Part shown: piece after piece, positions 1 through 9,230 of the stretch | How positions within the stretch are numbered: position 1 is the first letter of the stretch | Layout: every line of letters begins with the position of its first letter | Source: Cecembia rubra | Lineage (GTDB): Bacteria; Bacteroidota; Bacteroidia; Cytophagales; Cyclobacteriaceae | DNA: 64,000 bases | NCBI RefSeq assembly: GCF_003014575.1 | Contig: NZ_PYGF01000014.1 | Location: forward strand, 1-64,000 | Direction: 5' to 3' | Notes under the pieces: model-generated | What the model was told of the DNA's origin: nothing | Databases searched by the model: none | What the model saw: the letters and a program-made list of their open reading frames with translations, nothing else | Position numbers and translations under genes: made by a program

Positions 1-230
1 CATTCCTCATTCTCCAATATTGATGTCTATCTGTGCCCGTCAGGCCCGGTAGATTTTACTTGAGCTTTTGCTTCAACCGGGATGGACTTCATCCATCCCT
101 TGGTTATTTTGGCCTTTCAGGCCTTCCAACAAACTCTCCTTTAGAAACCATCTTCCCAAACTAACCTCCAAATTAAACTTGACACTTGTCCGTGGCGGAA
201 TTATGACAACCTGACAACCACCATTTCATT
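1..230. repeat. Direct repeat, copy 1 (230 bp)
   Basis: This stretch recurs at 295-524 at an offset of exactly 294 bases, with only a few substitutions around 85-100. It is non-coding in all frames over its full length and contains 'catt/cctc' low-complexity runs. The first base of the window already lies inside the repeat, so the true left edge and total copy number are unknown. Confidence 0.9.
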
Positions 231-294
231 TTCCACTCTTCATTCATCATTCTCCACTCCATTCTTCATTCCTCATCCTACATTAACCCTCCTC

Positions 295-524
295 CATTCC
301 TCATTCTCCAATATTGATGTCTATCTGTGCCCGTCAGGCCCGGTAGATTTTACTTGAGCTTTTGCTTCAACCGGGATGGACTGCATCCAACCCTTGGTTA
401 TTTTGGCCTTTCAGGCCTTCCAACAAACTCTCCTTTAGAAACCATCTTCCCAAACTAACCTCCAAATTAAACTTGACACTTGTCCGTGGCGGAATTATGA
501 CAACCTGACAACCACCATTTCATT
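295..524. repeat. Direct repeat, copy 2 (230 bp)
   Basis: Second copy of the repeat at 1-230. It is separated from copy 1 by 64 bases of 'cattctcc/cattcctc' low-complexity sequence. The two copies are almost identical, which implies recent duplication or ongoing homogenisation. No gene is seen in it. Confidence 0.9.
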
Positions 525-967
525 CATCACTCTCTATTCTCCACTTATCATTCTTCATTCATAAATCTCCATTCCCCAACCCGTGTTCATCATCATCCAT
601 CAGTGGTTCAATTCTATTTGCGAAAATCCATCAGATCCGTGTCATCGGCGTTCCATAAAAATCCCGGATTCTTATCGTCAACGTCGGACGGACAATTCCT
701 TTAACCGATCACTGCGCCGACTCGGGGGACGGGCTGGGAATCAAAAAACCCGAGGTTGAAACCCCGGGCTTCCACTATATCACCTCCCGAATCCCTTTGC
801 TCTCGGGACAGGCACTTCAGGGTGGTTTTTTCACCATTGGTAAAGATTAAAATCTCCCCCAACAATTTGTCTCCCTTTGCAGGCCTTGCGGTCCAAAAAT
901 CAAATGCTCCATTCATTCCCAAATCCGCCTTTCGACATCGACCTTTTTTTCATTCTCCGCCCCAAAT
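525..967. other. Non-coding spacer
   Basis: Pyrimidine-rich spacer continuing the 'cattctcc' low-complexity pattern to about 590. Short open frames at 701-974 exist on both strands, but neither has a recognisable motif or start signal. I see no supportable gene here. Confidence 0.5.
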
Positions 968-1942
968 TCAATAAATAGCCTTCACCAACTCAATCTTCCT
1001 AAACTCCACCGGACCATGATCACCCTGAAGCATAATAGGACCTGGCAAACCTTCTTTACTGTCCAATGCGCCTCCTGTTATCCCTGGAATGATCTGATCA
1101 CAAATTACTGTTTTACCATTGGCAATGACTGTCAGCCTTCTGCCGACCAACCTGATTTTAAATGTCTGCCATTCACCGGCCTTGCCGGCAGCCATTTCGT
1201 TGGGAGTCAAGAATCCATAAACCCCTCCAAAGAGGACATTCGATGGCTCTTTTCCAAAATCGTCCTGAATCTGCACCTCATACCTTCCCCTCAAAAATAT
1301 TCCGGAATTGCTACCTTCCGGATATCTGAATTCAACCTCTAATTCAAAATCTTCAAATTTTTCCAATGAAATCAGATTGGCTCCTGATCTGGTACTGGTC
1401 AAAATGCCATTTTTTACCTCCCACTGATTTATTGATTTATCCGCATACCAACCTGTAAGATCCTTTCCATTGAAAAGGGCAATTTTTTCACCCCACTTTG
1501 GCTGATTTTCCCTTACCAGGCTTGGTGCTTTTTCACCTACAAAATTATATCGCTTTCCGTTGGGATATTGAATCGTTCCGGTCAGTTTACCATTTGAAAG
1601 GGAGCCTTCAAACACCAGGTCATTATCAGCAACCTGCCACTGAGGAGGAATGCTGAAATTTACTTTGCCATTATCAAAATTCACCTTTGAAACAGGTCTT
1701 GCGCTGCCATCATCCCCTACAAAATATCCCACCAAAACTTTAATCCCGGAGAGTTTTACCTCCAACCAAGAAGGTGCCTCCTTTCCATCCATATCCAAAG
1801 TTATGTTCCATCGGCCGATCAGGTCTTTTGATTCTGCCTGGGCCATAACTTGGCCTGTATGCAAAACACTTAAAACAATGACTGCAATAAAGCTGTATAT
1901 TTTCTTGAGGTTCATGATGATAAGTTTTTTAATTGAACCCAT
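968..1942 (-). CDS. DUF1080 (3-keto-disaccharide hydrolase-like) secreted protein
   Basis: Secreted protein of up to 324 aa. An N-terminal signal peptide ends near VMAQA. It is followed by a beta-rich region (residues ~35-140) and a C-terminal concanavalin-like DUF1080 domain (~150-320). That domain has the family's LFNGKDLTGW opening and the SGIFLRGRYEVQIQD core. DUF1080 proteins of Bacteroidota and Planctomycetota include 3-keto-glycoside hydrolases, so a periplasmic role in sugar breakdown is inferred. The start is uncertain: an internal ATG at 1915 (MNLKKIYSF) gives a cleaner signal peptide than the ATG at 1942, and neither has a Shine-Dalgarno site. The gene lies downstream of the PhoD-like gene on the same strand, with a hairpin between them. 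Confidence 0.85.
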   Translation of the reverse strand: MGSIKKLIIMNLKKIYSFIAVIVLSVLHTGQVMAQAESKDLIGRWNITLDMDGKEAPSWLEVKLSGIKVLVGYFVGDDGSARPVSKVNFDNGKVNFSIPPQWQVADNDLVFEGSLSNGKLTGTIQYPNGKRYNFVGEKAPSLVRENQPKWGEKIALFNGKDLTGWYADKSINQWEVKNGILTSTRSGANLISLEKFEDFELEVEFRYPEGSNSGIFLRGRYEVQIQDDFGKEPSNVLFGGVYGFLTPNEMAAGKAGEWQTFKIRLVGRRLTVIANGKTVICDQIIPGITGGALDSKEGLPGPIMLQGDHGPVEFRKIELVKAIY

Positions 1943-2019
1943 GAATTTAAGGAAAAAAGCAAACTAAATATAAAATCACTGAGGTTTAGCTCCTAACTAA
2001 ACACCACTAACATGAAATT

Positions 2020-2045
2020 GGAGAGGTATTACCCTCTCCTTTTTA
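2020..2045. terminator. Hairpin with T-tract between PhoD-like and DUF1080 genes
   Basis: GGAGAGG at 2020-2026 pairs perfectly with CCTCTCC at 2033-2039 across a 6-nt loop. A T-run follows on the plus strand. Both flanking genes are on the minus strand, where the hairpin is followed only by AATTTC, so termination in the relevant direction would be weak. It may act as a partial terminator or mRNA 3' stabiliser. Confidence 0.5.
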
Positions 2046-2102
2046 TTCAATGATCTATTTGAAATTAGGATCCTTGTCTTTTTAAAAAAAACTGATCAAT
2101 TC

Positions 2103-3119
2103 CTACTTTTTCAATTCGATTTTCTGTTCCAAATATACCTGACCCTCCTTACCCTTTACCTGTATCAATAATTTATTGTTCTCCCAATCAAATATGGCTA
2201 ATCCATAATGGAGCGATGCTATCAAATTACCGACTCTGTAAGGATTGTACTCTTCTTTGTAATTTTTCCAGACATGGGTCAATCCACTTGATGTTACTTC
2301 ATAAATACCCTCTGGAAAATTATCATCTTGCAATCTGGAGATTTCTGCAATATGTCTGTCGCCGCTTATGAGAACCGGGTTTTTCACCTTGCTATTGGTG
2401 ATGAGGTCAAAAAGCCTTTTTCTTTCATGCGGAAAGTTTTCCCATTTCTCAAAAGGATGCTCAGTAGGTATGAACTGTATGCCACCGGCTATTAGATTAA
2501 CTTTTGCAGTACTATTGAACAATTCTTGTTCCAACCATCTCCATTGTTCTTCCCCAAGTAAAGTACCCTCATTATTAGGTTGGTAAACTTTATCAACCAC
2601 CAGTAGGGTATCCCTATTGTATCTTGTGTCCAAAAGGATTACCTTAACCATTTGATTTCCTTCACCAAATTCATAGGAAGAATATACCCCACTTTGGTTT
2701 CTTCTTGGACTATTCTTTGGCTCATCCAAGAAGTCTAGCATCAATTGCATGGATTCTTTCTTTTTGGTATAGAACCTTCCTCCATCATTGATTCCATAAT
2801 CATGGTCGTCCCATACTCCTATAACAGTACTTCCTGATTTCAATTGTTGATATTCGGGAATAGAATTTTGGGCATCATATTTAGATTTTAACAGGGACAT
2901 ATCATGAGTGTCTCCATAAATATTATCCCCTAACCATATAAATACCTCTGGATTATCATTGAGGATAGGTGCCCAAAGCAGCTGAGGCAGATCATGCTTA
3001 TTGCAGGAACCGAAAGCGATTTTCTGGACCGAAGACTCTTGGGCAATGGAAGAAAATTGGAAACAAATAAAAAAAAAGGCATAGGCTGCCCAAGACTTAG
3101 TAATTATTTTGTGTGACAT
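2103..3119 (-). CDS. PhoD-like metallophosphatase
   Basis: A 338-aa alkaline phosphatase D/PhoD-like enzyme that should hydrolyse phosphate esters outside the cytoplasm. A signal peptide is visible (hydrophobic AAYAFFFICFQFSSIA, cleavage near AQE). Metallophosphatase motifs appear in order: FGSCNK near the mature N-terminus, WLGDNIYGD (~63-71), VWDDHDYGIND (~101-111) and SGDRHIAE (~250). These supply the metal-binding Asp, Asn and His residues. At 338 aa it is shorter than Bacillus PhoD and matches the compact Bacteroidota form. Its start overlaps the 3' end of the upstream Crp/Fnr gene by 23 bases, so the two are probably cotranscribed. Confidence 0.88.
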   Translation of the reverse strand: MSHKIITKSWAAYAFFFICFQFSSIAQESSVQKIAFGSCNKHDLPQLLWAPILNDNPEVFIWLGDNIYGDTHDMSLLKSKYDAQNSIPEYQQLKSGSTVIGVWDDHDYGINDGGRFYTKKKESMQLMLDFLDEPKNSPRRNQSGVYSSYEFGEGNQMVKVILLDTRYNRDTLLVVDKVYQPNNEGTLLGEEQWRWLEQELFNSTAKVNLIAGGIQFIPTEHPFEKWENFPHERKRLFDLITNSKVKNPVLISGDRHIAEISRLQDDNFPEGIYEVTSSGLTHVWKNYKEEYNPYRVGNLIASLHYGLAIFDWENNKLLIQVKGKEGQVYLEQKIELKK

Positions 3120-3765
3120 TTTTGTTAATATTTTTTATGATTCTTGATTTCATAGAAGTTAATTGATGATGTTTATTTCCTTCAGAATTCTCAATACTTT
3201 TAATCAACTTTGACACTGTCTGTCTACTAATTCCTGTCATTTGGGCAATGTCCACAATGCTGAGAAGGTCGGGTACAAAAACTGCTTTACCCTTTGGATC
3301 CTTTATGATCCCTTCAAACTCACTGTAAATCGCACGGATCCTTTCAAATGGAGACAAGGAGCAGATTTTAAACAACCTGGTTTCCATTCTGCACCACCTT
3401 TGAATGGTGGTAAGATTAAACCAATCGGAAATAACCGGGTCGTGGACGATCATTTTTTTATAAAATGACAAATCGATACAGATGACCGTACAATCTGTTA
3501 GGGCTTTGGCAAATTCAAAAAACTGTCCATTCAGATATCTGAGATTCCCAAAAACCTCCTGTTTAAATAGCAGGTCATAACAAACCTCCTGACCATCTTC
3601 AGAATAGCTGCCGATTTTGATTACCCCTGACCGCACTTGAAACATTTCTGCTGGTTTATTAGGGGGGACATAAATATAAGTGCCCTTTTTGTAATGCCTG
3701 GATTTGATCAATCTGTCATAATCAGCAGGAGAAAGGGTCTGTTGAAAATATGCCAAAATATCCAT
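3097..3765 (-). CDS. Crp/Fnr family transcriptional regulator
   Basis: Predicted DNA-binding regulator with an N-terminal cyclic-nucleotide-binding-like beta-barrel (about residues 10-120; GVIKIGSYSEDGQE) and a C-terminal winged helix with the helix-turn-helix DIAQMTGISRQTVSKLIK. The frame stays open upstream to 3831, but the start MDILAYFQQTLS at 3765 matches the family's N-terminus and is preferred. No Fnr-type cysteine cluster is seen, so the signal is unknown. It is followed immediately (23-base overlap) by the PhoD-like gene, whose expression it may control or share. Confidence 0.85.
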   Translation of the reverse strand: MDILAYFQQTLSPADYDRLIKSRHYKKGTYIYVPPNKPAEMFQVRSGVIKIGSYSEDGQEVCYDLLFKQEVFGNLRYLNGQFFEFAKALTDCTVICIDLSFYKKMIVHDPVISDWFNLTTIQRWCRMETRLFKICSLSPFERIRAIYSEFEGIIKDPKGKAVFVPDLLSIVDIAQMTGISRQTVSKLIKSIENSEGNKHHQLTSMKSRIIKNINKNVTQNNY

Positions 3766-3858
3766 GACTTTTTTTAATAAAAATGGGGAAGTATTCGAAC
3801 AAATCCCAGATACTTCTCCATTCTTCATCAAAGCTTAATCTTGGCTTAACTTAAGTAA

Positions 3859-6800
3859 TTAGAAAGAATACCTTAATCCGAGTTGTACCCTCCAAGGGGT
3901 GCCATTGACGGGAAGTACGCCCACACTTTGCTCTACATTGTAAAGGTACCGTTGATTGTTTTGATCAAAACCTCTGATACTTTGCAAATTTCTGGAACTG
4001 CTCAAATCATTGTTTACTCCCCATTCCTTGTTGAGCATATTCATGAAATTGAAAATATCTGCCGAGAGTTCAAGACGTTGGTTATTAACGATATGAATGT
4101 TTTTCAGCAATCGCAAATCCAGATTATAAAACATGGGATTTTCTCCACCATTTCTTTCCGCTATTCTTCCAAAGCTTTCCCTCAAATATCTTTTGGCACT
4201 TTCGGCCGTATTGGGATCATTTAAAATAGCATTGTATCCATCCCTGATTGCTTCTGGTGTGTTAGGGTCGTTGGGATCAAAAACAAACGCCAATGCATTG
4301 TTCAAAGGAAAGTCACCCTGTAAGGACCCATTGGAGACCAAAAATGAATACCTAGACCCGCCAATTCCAATCAATGTTGCTCCGAGAACAAAACCTTTCC
4401 AAGTGGGAGAAGCACCATTCAATACAATTTTGTCTCTGAATTGATTGTCTGAATAGGCCCAGTTTAACTTCCTCGAATCATCTACCACAGGTAGGAAAGT
4501 TGAAGTATTGGCTACACAACAATTGTAGGAACTATTGTCAAAAGCTTGGTTGTAAGTATAAGATGCAGTAAAGTAGCCATCCTTACCAATTCTCACACTA
4601 CCATCCAAAATCAGAGCATATTGATATCCCTCTGCTGTAGAATTTAACTCCAAAACCCTACCTACATTTGGTGATTTTCTTGAATTTAGCCAGTTGGTCT
4701 GACCATTTGATCCAATCGTATTGGCAGGAACAAAAACCCCTCTGTTGGCTTCATTGGATAACCTAAAATAAGGTTCATCAACTAAATTCCTTTCTAAATA
4801 AACATAATTGTTGAAAGTGTAAGAGTAAAGAATATTAGCTCCTAACCTCAAGCGACTATTGAATAACTTATTGTAATTCAAGTTGGCCTTAACAGTATTT
4901 GGAACCCTGAAATCATCGGCTACACTGTTGATGGTTGAGATAAAGCTGGCACCTTCTGGAATTCCAGGTGCTTCTACGCCATTTCTGTAACCTATAAAAT
5001 CAGCTTGGGGAACTAAAGCTCCTTGAACATCAATGGCTGCCAACATGGCACCTGAATTTTGGATATTATTGACTTGGGCATAATAATGCGGTTGGGCGGC
5101 AAATAGTCCAAGTCCAAACTTGAGAACATCCGTATTTTTCCCTTTTATGTCCCATGTCATTTGTCCTCTAGGCTGGATATTCCTGAAATCTGCTGGTTTA
5201 TTATTGGTTCTAATGCCCAATCCATTGAAGACATTTTCATTGAATGCAGCTTCATTCATAAACATGGTGGCATCATACCTAAGGCCAAATACCATATTGA
5301 TTTCCTTATGCGGGTTAAACTCCATTTGGCCAAATAGTGACAGATCTACCACAGTTTGTCTTACAATGGGAAGGCCTTGAAGTGGAACCTCTCTGGCATA
5401 CCTGAAGGGATTATTATTTTCAAAATCCTGCAAAGTGTTATAAAAAAACCTTCCGTTCTGCTCATTTGATAGCAATGTCTCCAAATAGGTAACCATATTG
5501 TCCGTACCAAAAGTAAAGTTGAATTTACCTCTTTGCATATAAGTAGTATTTACTATGTGCACTTGTTTCTCCAGGTTGGTCTCAGGTAAAAAACGCTGTC
5601 CCCCTATCTGGATATTGGTGGTCTGGATAGCATTTGGATTGTTGGCTGTTGGGAAAGGCGATACAACCCTCACAATGGCACGTGGTATGTTGCTAACCGG
5701 CAATTGCCTGTTAACAGAAAAAGCTCTCTCAGCATGCTGAAACTGTACTTTCAGCTCATTGGTAGTATTAGCATTGGCAATGGATCTCAGCGAAAACAAT
5801 AAGCTGTTTTCTTTGGAAGAAAAATCTCCCCAGACTTCCGCAAGATTGATCGCAGTATTATCATTAACAGAAAATGGATTTGACCAATCTGTATAATTAT
5901 TCCGGATCGTCAGTTTATTCTTTTTGTTGATCTGCCAATCCAATCTGGCAAAAAAGGTGTTAGCCACGGTTTTCCTTTCAAATTCACCTACCTGCTGCTC
6001 TGGTCCCACTCCATATAGCCGTCTGGCCACATCAATAAATTTATCCAAAGTGTCTTTCCGGATCCTTAGCCTTCTTTCATCATCCTCGTTTCTAATATCG
6101 GCTATAAAAACAGGTTCCCCGGCATCTTGTCTGTCAAAAACAGTAAAAAAATGCAACTTGTCTTTAATAATCGGCCCTCCTAAACTAAAGCCCCACTGGT
6201 AATTATAAAAACTCACTTCCCTTTTATTTCCCCTGATATCATAAGGACTTGCCAGATTATCATTTCTGTGGTAAGCGAAAGCTGAACCTTCCACAATATT
6301 GGTACCGGCTTTGGTTACTGCATTCAATGCCCCACCGGCCTGTCTTCCTTGGGTAACATCATAAGAATTGGTCGCAACTTCAAATTCCCTGATCGCTTCA
6401 ATAGAAACTGTATAAGGGCCACGCCCAATCTCCCCTGCTGTAAGCTGATTTCTTGCATTTACCCCATCCAATGTAACATTGGTAGAAGTCCTTCTTTGCC
6501 CCCCCAAATTGAGTCCCCCTCCACCTTGAAGTGGGGACAATGCCGTCAAATTTGTAAAATTACGGCCCTCTGTAGGTAGGTTTTTTATCTGTTTGGAATC
6601 AATGGCCGTCACGGCACCCAGTTTTTCTACCTGGTTTTTAAAACTGTCCCCGGAAACTACCACCTCTTCCAAATCAGAATTTCCATAATCCATGGATACT
6701 TCTATATTGACCCTATCGCCCTGATTAAGCTGGTAGCCGGTCAATCTTTGGGGATTGAACCCTATAAAGCTGATTGAAACCGAATAAGGTCTTCCCAGCG

Positions 6801-7038
6801 GCAGCTGCTGCAGGTGAAACCTTCCATCAATACCGGTAACCGTGCCCGCTTCAAATCCCGTGGATTCATTCCTCACCACAACTGTAGCGCCTACTAGTGG
6901 CTGCTTGGAATCATCCAATACCAATCCTGCTATCGTAGCATTGGTAGCCTGGGCCATAGTTTCTTGGTTTGTAAAACAGAAAAGCATCAATGTACATAGA
7001 CAGAGAAACTTTACTTTAATTTTTTTCAAGATAAACAT
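3859..7038 (-). CDS. Oar-like TonB-dependent outer-membrane receptor
   Basis: A 1059-aa outer-membrane transporter. In order it has a signal peptide (cleavage near TMAQA, ~30), a carboxypeptidase-like regulatory domain (~31-115; TIAGLVLDDSKQPLVGATVV), a TonB plug (~120-235; LEEVVVSGDS, TNVTLDGVNARN, GGALNAVTKAGTN) and a large beta-barrel ending in an aromatic LGLRYSF. It belongs to the Oar/RagA-type receptors of Bacteroidota, which import large substrates using TonB energy. No SusD-like lipoprotein gene is adjacent, so it is not a classical polysaccharide-utilisation SusCD pair. The substrate cannot be read from the sequence; the neighbouring phosphatase and Crp/Fnr gene are only circumstantial hints. 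Confidence 0.92.
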   Translation of the reverse strand: MFILKKIKVKFLCLCTLMLFCFTNQETMAQATNATIAGLVLDDSKQPLVGATVVVRNESTGFEAGTVTGIDGRFHLQQLPLGRPYSVSISFIGFNPQRLTGYQLNQGDRVNIEVSMDYGNSDLEEVVVSGDSFKNQVEKLGAVTAIDSKQIKNLPTEGRNFTNLTALSPLQGGGGLNLGGQRRTSTNVTLDGVNARNQLTAGEIGRGPYTVSIEAIREFEVATNSYDVTQGRQAGGALNAVTKAGTNIVEGSAFAYHRNDNLASPYDIRGNKREVSFYNYQWGFSLGGPIIKDKLHFFTVFDRQDAGEPVFIADIRNEDDERRLRIRKDTLDKFIDVARRLYGVGPEQQVGEFERKTVANTFFARLDWQINKKNKLTIRNNYTDWSNPFSVNDNTAINLAEVWGDFSSKENSLLFSLRSIANANTTNELKVQFQHAERAFSVNRQLPVSNIPRAIVRVVSPFPTANNPNAIQTTNIQIGGQRFLPETNLEKQVHIVNTTYMQRGKFNFTFGTDNMVTYLETLLSNEQNGRFFYNTLQDFENNNPFRYAREVPLQGLPIVRQTVVDLSLFGQMEFNPHKEINMVFGLRYDATMFMNEAAFNENVFNGLGIRTNNKPADFRNIQPRGQMTWDIKGKNTDVLKFGLGLFAAQPHYYAQVNNIQNSGAMLAAIDVQGALVPQADFIGYRNGVEAPGIPEGASFISTINSVADDFRVPNTVKANLNYNKLFNSRLRLGANILYSYTFNNYVYLERNLVDEPYFRLSNEANRGVFVPANTIGSNGQTNWLNSRKSPNVGRVLELNSTAEGYQYALILDGSVRIGKDGYFTASYTYNQAFDNSSYNCCVANTSTFLPVVDDSRKLNWAYSDNQFRDKIVLNGASPTWKGFVLGATLIGIGGSRYSFLVSNGSLQGDFPLNNALAFVFDPNDPNTPEAIRDGYNAILNDPNTAESAKRYLRESFGRIAERNGGENPMFYNLDLRLLKNIHIVNNQRLELSADIFNFMNMLNKEWGVNNDLSSSRNLQSIRGFDQNNQRYLYNVEQSVGVLPVNGTPWRVQLGLRYSF

Positions 7039-7500
7039 AAGATTAATGGTTTTAATACCACAAATCTCATCAGGCTTTGAAAGTAAATATGTTAAATTTT
7101 AACATGTTAAGCATTGGTAAATAATACTTCACAAACAGGTAATAAAGACAATTTTCATTCATTCAAAAATTAAAAAACATCGCGATCAATTGGAAAATGG
7201 CACCTTCCTGATTTTAACCATCTTCAAAACCTATTCTGCTGCATAAGCCTTAATACCGGTAATTTGATTGTGAAATCAAAAAGGATCAACAAAATTGTAC
7301 CAAGAAAAAGGCTGCCCCTGTCAAAGGAACAGCCTCCTATTTATAGAGAAGATAATGGAATAAATTCAGACAACAGCTTCTACAAAGCAAAGCCAGTTGG
7401 AATCAGTTGGCTTGTGGGATTCAGAATAGAAGCATTTACAATTTTTAACCCAAAACCTGAGTTGAAAATTATAGATGAAAAAATTCCAGCCCGACTTCTT
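7039..7500. other. Intergenic region between TonB receptor and PAS gene
   Basis: Non-coding, AT-rich stretch holding the upstream region of the receptor gene (near 7039-7140) and the terminator of the upstream PAS gene (7304-7335). An 88-codon plus-strand open frame at 7264-7530 runs through that terminator and into the PAS gene, and has no recognisable features. Confidence 0.5.
7304..7335 (-). terminator. Rho-independent terminator of the PAS gene
   Basis: Read on the minus strand, AGGCTGTTCC pairs with GGGGCAGCCT (10 bp including G-U pairs) around a 7-nt loop and is followed by TTTTTC. It lies about 165 bases downstream of the PAS gene stop codon. The plus strand lacks a T-tract, so the terminator is directional. 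Confidence 0.8.
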
Positions 7501-8337
7501 TTACTGAACATACTGATTATAAATCTTTAGGTCTTTTATCCTCATGTCAGTCCATATCAATCTATTGATTAAGATCGAAGTCAAAATATTGACATCAAAA
7601 CTGTCTTCATAACTGTAAGTTCTGCCTGGCTCAAAAATGAAGTAAAGACTGGTATTCCTGAATTTCTTTTTGATCATGTATTTATTGACAAATTCCGGGT
7701 CCAAATGAGGCATATTCCTCAAAACTTTACTGATCAGGGTAGGATTATTGGATTCCGGCCTGCTGGAAAAATGCTTATTGACAAGCTGACTGTACACTTC
7801 CCTATCCAAACCAGAACCTTCTGCATTAAACCTCGTGCTGCCGGGTATGATCTCGGTTTCATAATGCAGGTAGCCCTTTTCAAAATCTAAGTTCTGAAGC
7901 AGAAAATTCAGAGACCGCTTCATATAGTTTTGGTTGGTATCCAGATTATTGGCACCTTCCATATACTCAATTAGGTTTTGAAGGATGGTCGTCTTTTTGA
8001 CTAAGTCTTTTCTTACCTTTTTGAACTCTGAAACTTCATAGAACTCCACGACTACCTTGTGGGGATTGGAAAAGTGGCTGACAGAAATTTCAAAATCCAA
8101 CAGGTTATCCTCTTTTACCAACTGAACATCAAATTCCTTTTTCTTTTGGATATTATCCGTTTCCACATAGCTCAAAAAAATCTCAGGGTTCTCAATGGAG
8201 AACAAATCATAAAATTTGACTTTAGGTTTGACCAAACGGAATACTTTTTCCTGGAAAGCAGGATTTGCATACCTGATCAATGCTTTTCCATCAAGGATCA
8301 CGATTGGAGTGCTCAGATGATCAAAGAATTTTTTCAT
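7501..8337 (-). CDS. PAS-domain protein, no output domain recognised
   Basis: A 278-aa cytosolic protein. Residues ~1-110 look like a PAS sensor domain (STPIVILDGKALIRYANPAF, then VVVEFYEVSEFKKVRKDL). A short coiled linker follows (~110-135), then a ~140-residue C-terminal region I do not recognise (helical start, then beta-containing KGYLHYETEIIPGS). There is no kinase, HTH, GGDEF or phosphatase motif. It may be a stand-alone sensory or partner protein. It is monocistronic, with its own terminator at 7304-7335. Confidence 0.7.
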   Translation of the reverse strand: MKKFFDHLSTPIVILDGKALIRYANPAFQEKVFRLVKPKVKFYDLFSIENPEIFLSYVETDNIQKKKEFDVQLVKEDNLLDFEISVSHFSNPHKVVVEFYEVSEFKKVRKDLVKKTTILQNLIEYMEGANNLDTNQNYMKRSLNFLLQNLDFEKGYLHYETEIIPGSTRFNAEGSGLDREVYSQLVNKHFSSRPESNNPTLISKVLRNMPHLDPEFVNKYMIKKKFRNTSLYFIFEPGRTYSYEDSFDVNILTSILINRLIWTDMRIKDLKIYNQYVQ

Positions 8338-8728
8338 AAAATTTAAATTATAGTTGGTCTATTTGTTTTATTGCTTTTTTTCAATTAAATGGTAGTTTAA
8401 GTCAATTATACGACAAAACCACCTAAAAAGTTACCTAATAAATTATTTTATTTAGATTATCAATCCTTATTAAACCATGACAAAAATCATACCAAAGGAG
8501 GCTGGTTATTCTTGTAAATCCTTGATTATTCTAAACATCATCTATTTCCTAAAACCCAGAAAATCAAATGTATTCCAGTTTTTAAAGGCTGAAATCGACA
8601 ATTAGGAAATCATTTTTGATTATTAGAAGTAAAAAAATCCAAAAACTGGTTTCCAGGACTAGAAAAATCCCATTTGAGCTAGTGTTTTAAAAAGAAAAAA
8701 ATTTAATGAAATTTCCCAATATAGGGCC
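8338..8728. other. Intergenic region
   Basis: Very AT-rich spacer of about 390 bases between two minus-strand genes. It should contain the promoter of the PAS gene near 8340-8420, but I find no clear TTTG/TAnnTTTG pair. I see no gene, repeat or strong hairpin. Confidence 0.5.
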
Positions 8729-9067
8729 TTAAAAATCTGCCTCCTCGGGTTCTTCATCATCACTTTTTATATAAGCTGCATCAATAAAAATAAATTTCAA
8801 GATCTCATCTCTCAGTTCTTCAGCCTCACTTGGAACATGAACCATATAGTAGGATTCAAAGTCTTGCCCTTCGGCATATTGCATTTCAATGTCTTTGAAT
8901 AACTTTTCAATCCTCCCCCCGTATTTCTGAAGCAATTCCCTAAATACCAGGAATTCCTTCCCAATAAATGTTCCTTTGCTTAATTCATCTTCAAGAAAAG
9001 CAACCGGAAATTCTTTTTTAAAAAGAACTACTATCCTCGATGGATTGACATTTTCTTTTTCCTCCAT
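8729..9067 (-). CDS. Stand-alone subtilase propeptide-like protein
   Basis: A 112-aa acidic protein that matches the N-terminal ~110 residues of the subtilase encoded just upstream. Both share a start of the type EN..PS/LSxxVV(L)FK(K/E)E, a central RIE(K/Q)(L/V)F, and an ending L R(D/E)EILK..(I/L)(D/V)(E)AAYIK. In the protease this region is the inhibitor-I9-like prodomain. The stand-alone copy lacks a catalytic domain and signal peptide and ends in an acidic tail (DDEEPEEADF). By analogy with free subtilisin propeptides it could inhibit or chaperone the protease; this is inference. It lies 163 bases downstream of the protease gene, beyond a 14-bp hairpin. Confidence 0.75.
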   Translation of the reverse strand: MEEKENVNPSRIVVLFKKEFPVAFLEDELSKGTFIGKEFLVFRELLQKYGGRIEKLFKDIEMQYAEGQDFESYYMVHVPSEAEELRDEILKFIFIDAAYIKSDDEEPEEADF

Positions 9068-9183
9068 GGCATTATATTCAATTGGTTTGGACTTTATAAG
9101 TTCCCAAATGGAAATCTTTCTTAGAATTACTTTCCATCATTACTATTATGTACTCTATTTTGAAAGGCATGGTTATTCAATTT

Positions 9184-9216
9184 AATCAGGTACAGGCGAG
9201 GGGCCTGTACCTGATT
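9184..9216 (-). terminator. 14-bp perfect hairpin between protease and propeptide-like genes
   Basis: AATCAGGTACAGGC at 9184-9197 pairs perfectly with 9203-9216 across a 5-nt loop. On the minus strand it lies 15 bases after the protease stop codon and is followed by a weak AT-rich tail rather than a full T-tract. It could terminate or attenuate transcription, setting a low ratio of the downstream propeptide-like gene, or protect the protease mRNA 3' end. Confidence 0.6.
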
Positions 9217-9230
9217 GAAAAAGTATTTGC

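Noticed and set aside
701..974. Open frames of 72-73 codons on both strands
   Set aside because: They overlap each other, have no recognisable motif or start context, and lie in GC-richer spacer, so neither is supportable as a gene.
7264..7530. 88-codon plus-strand open frame
   Set aside because: It runs through the terminator hairpin at 7304-7335 and into the PAS gene on the other strand.
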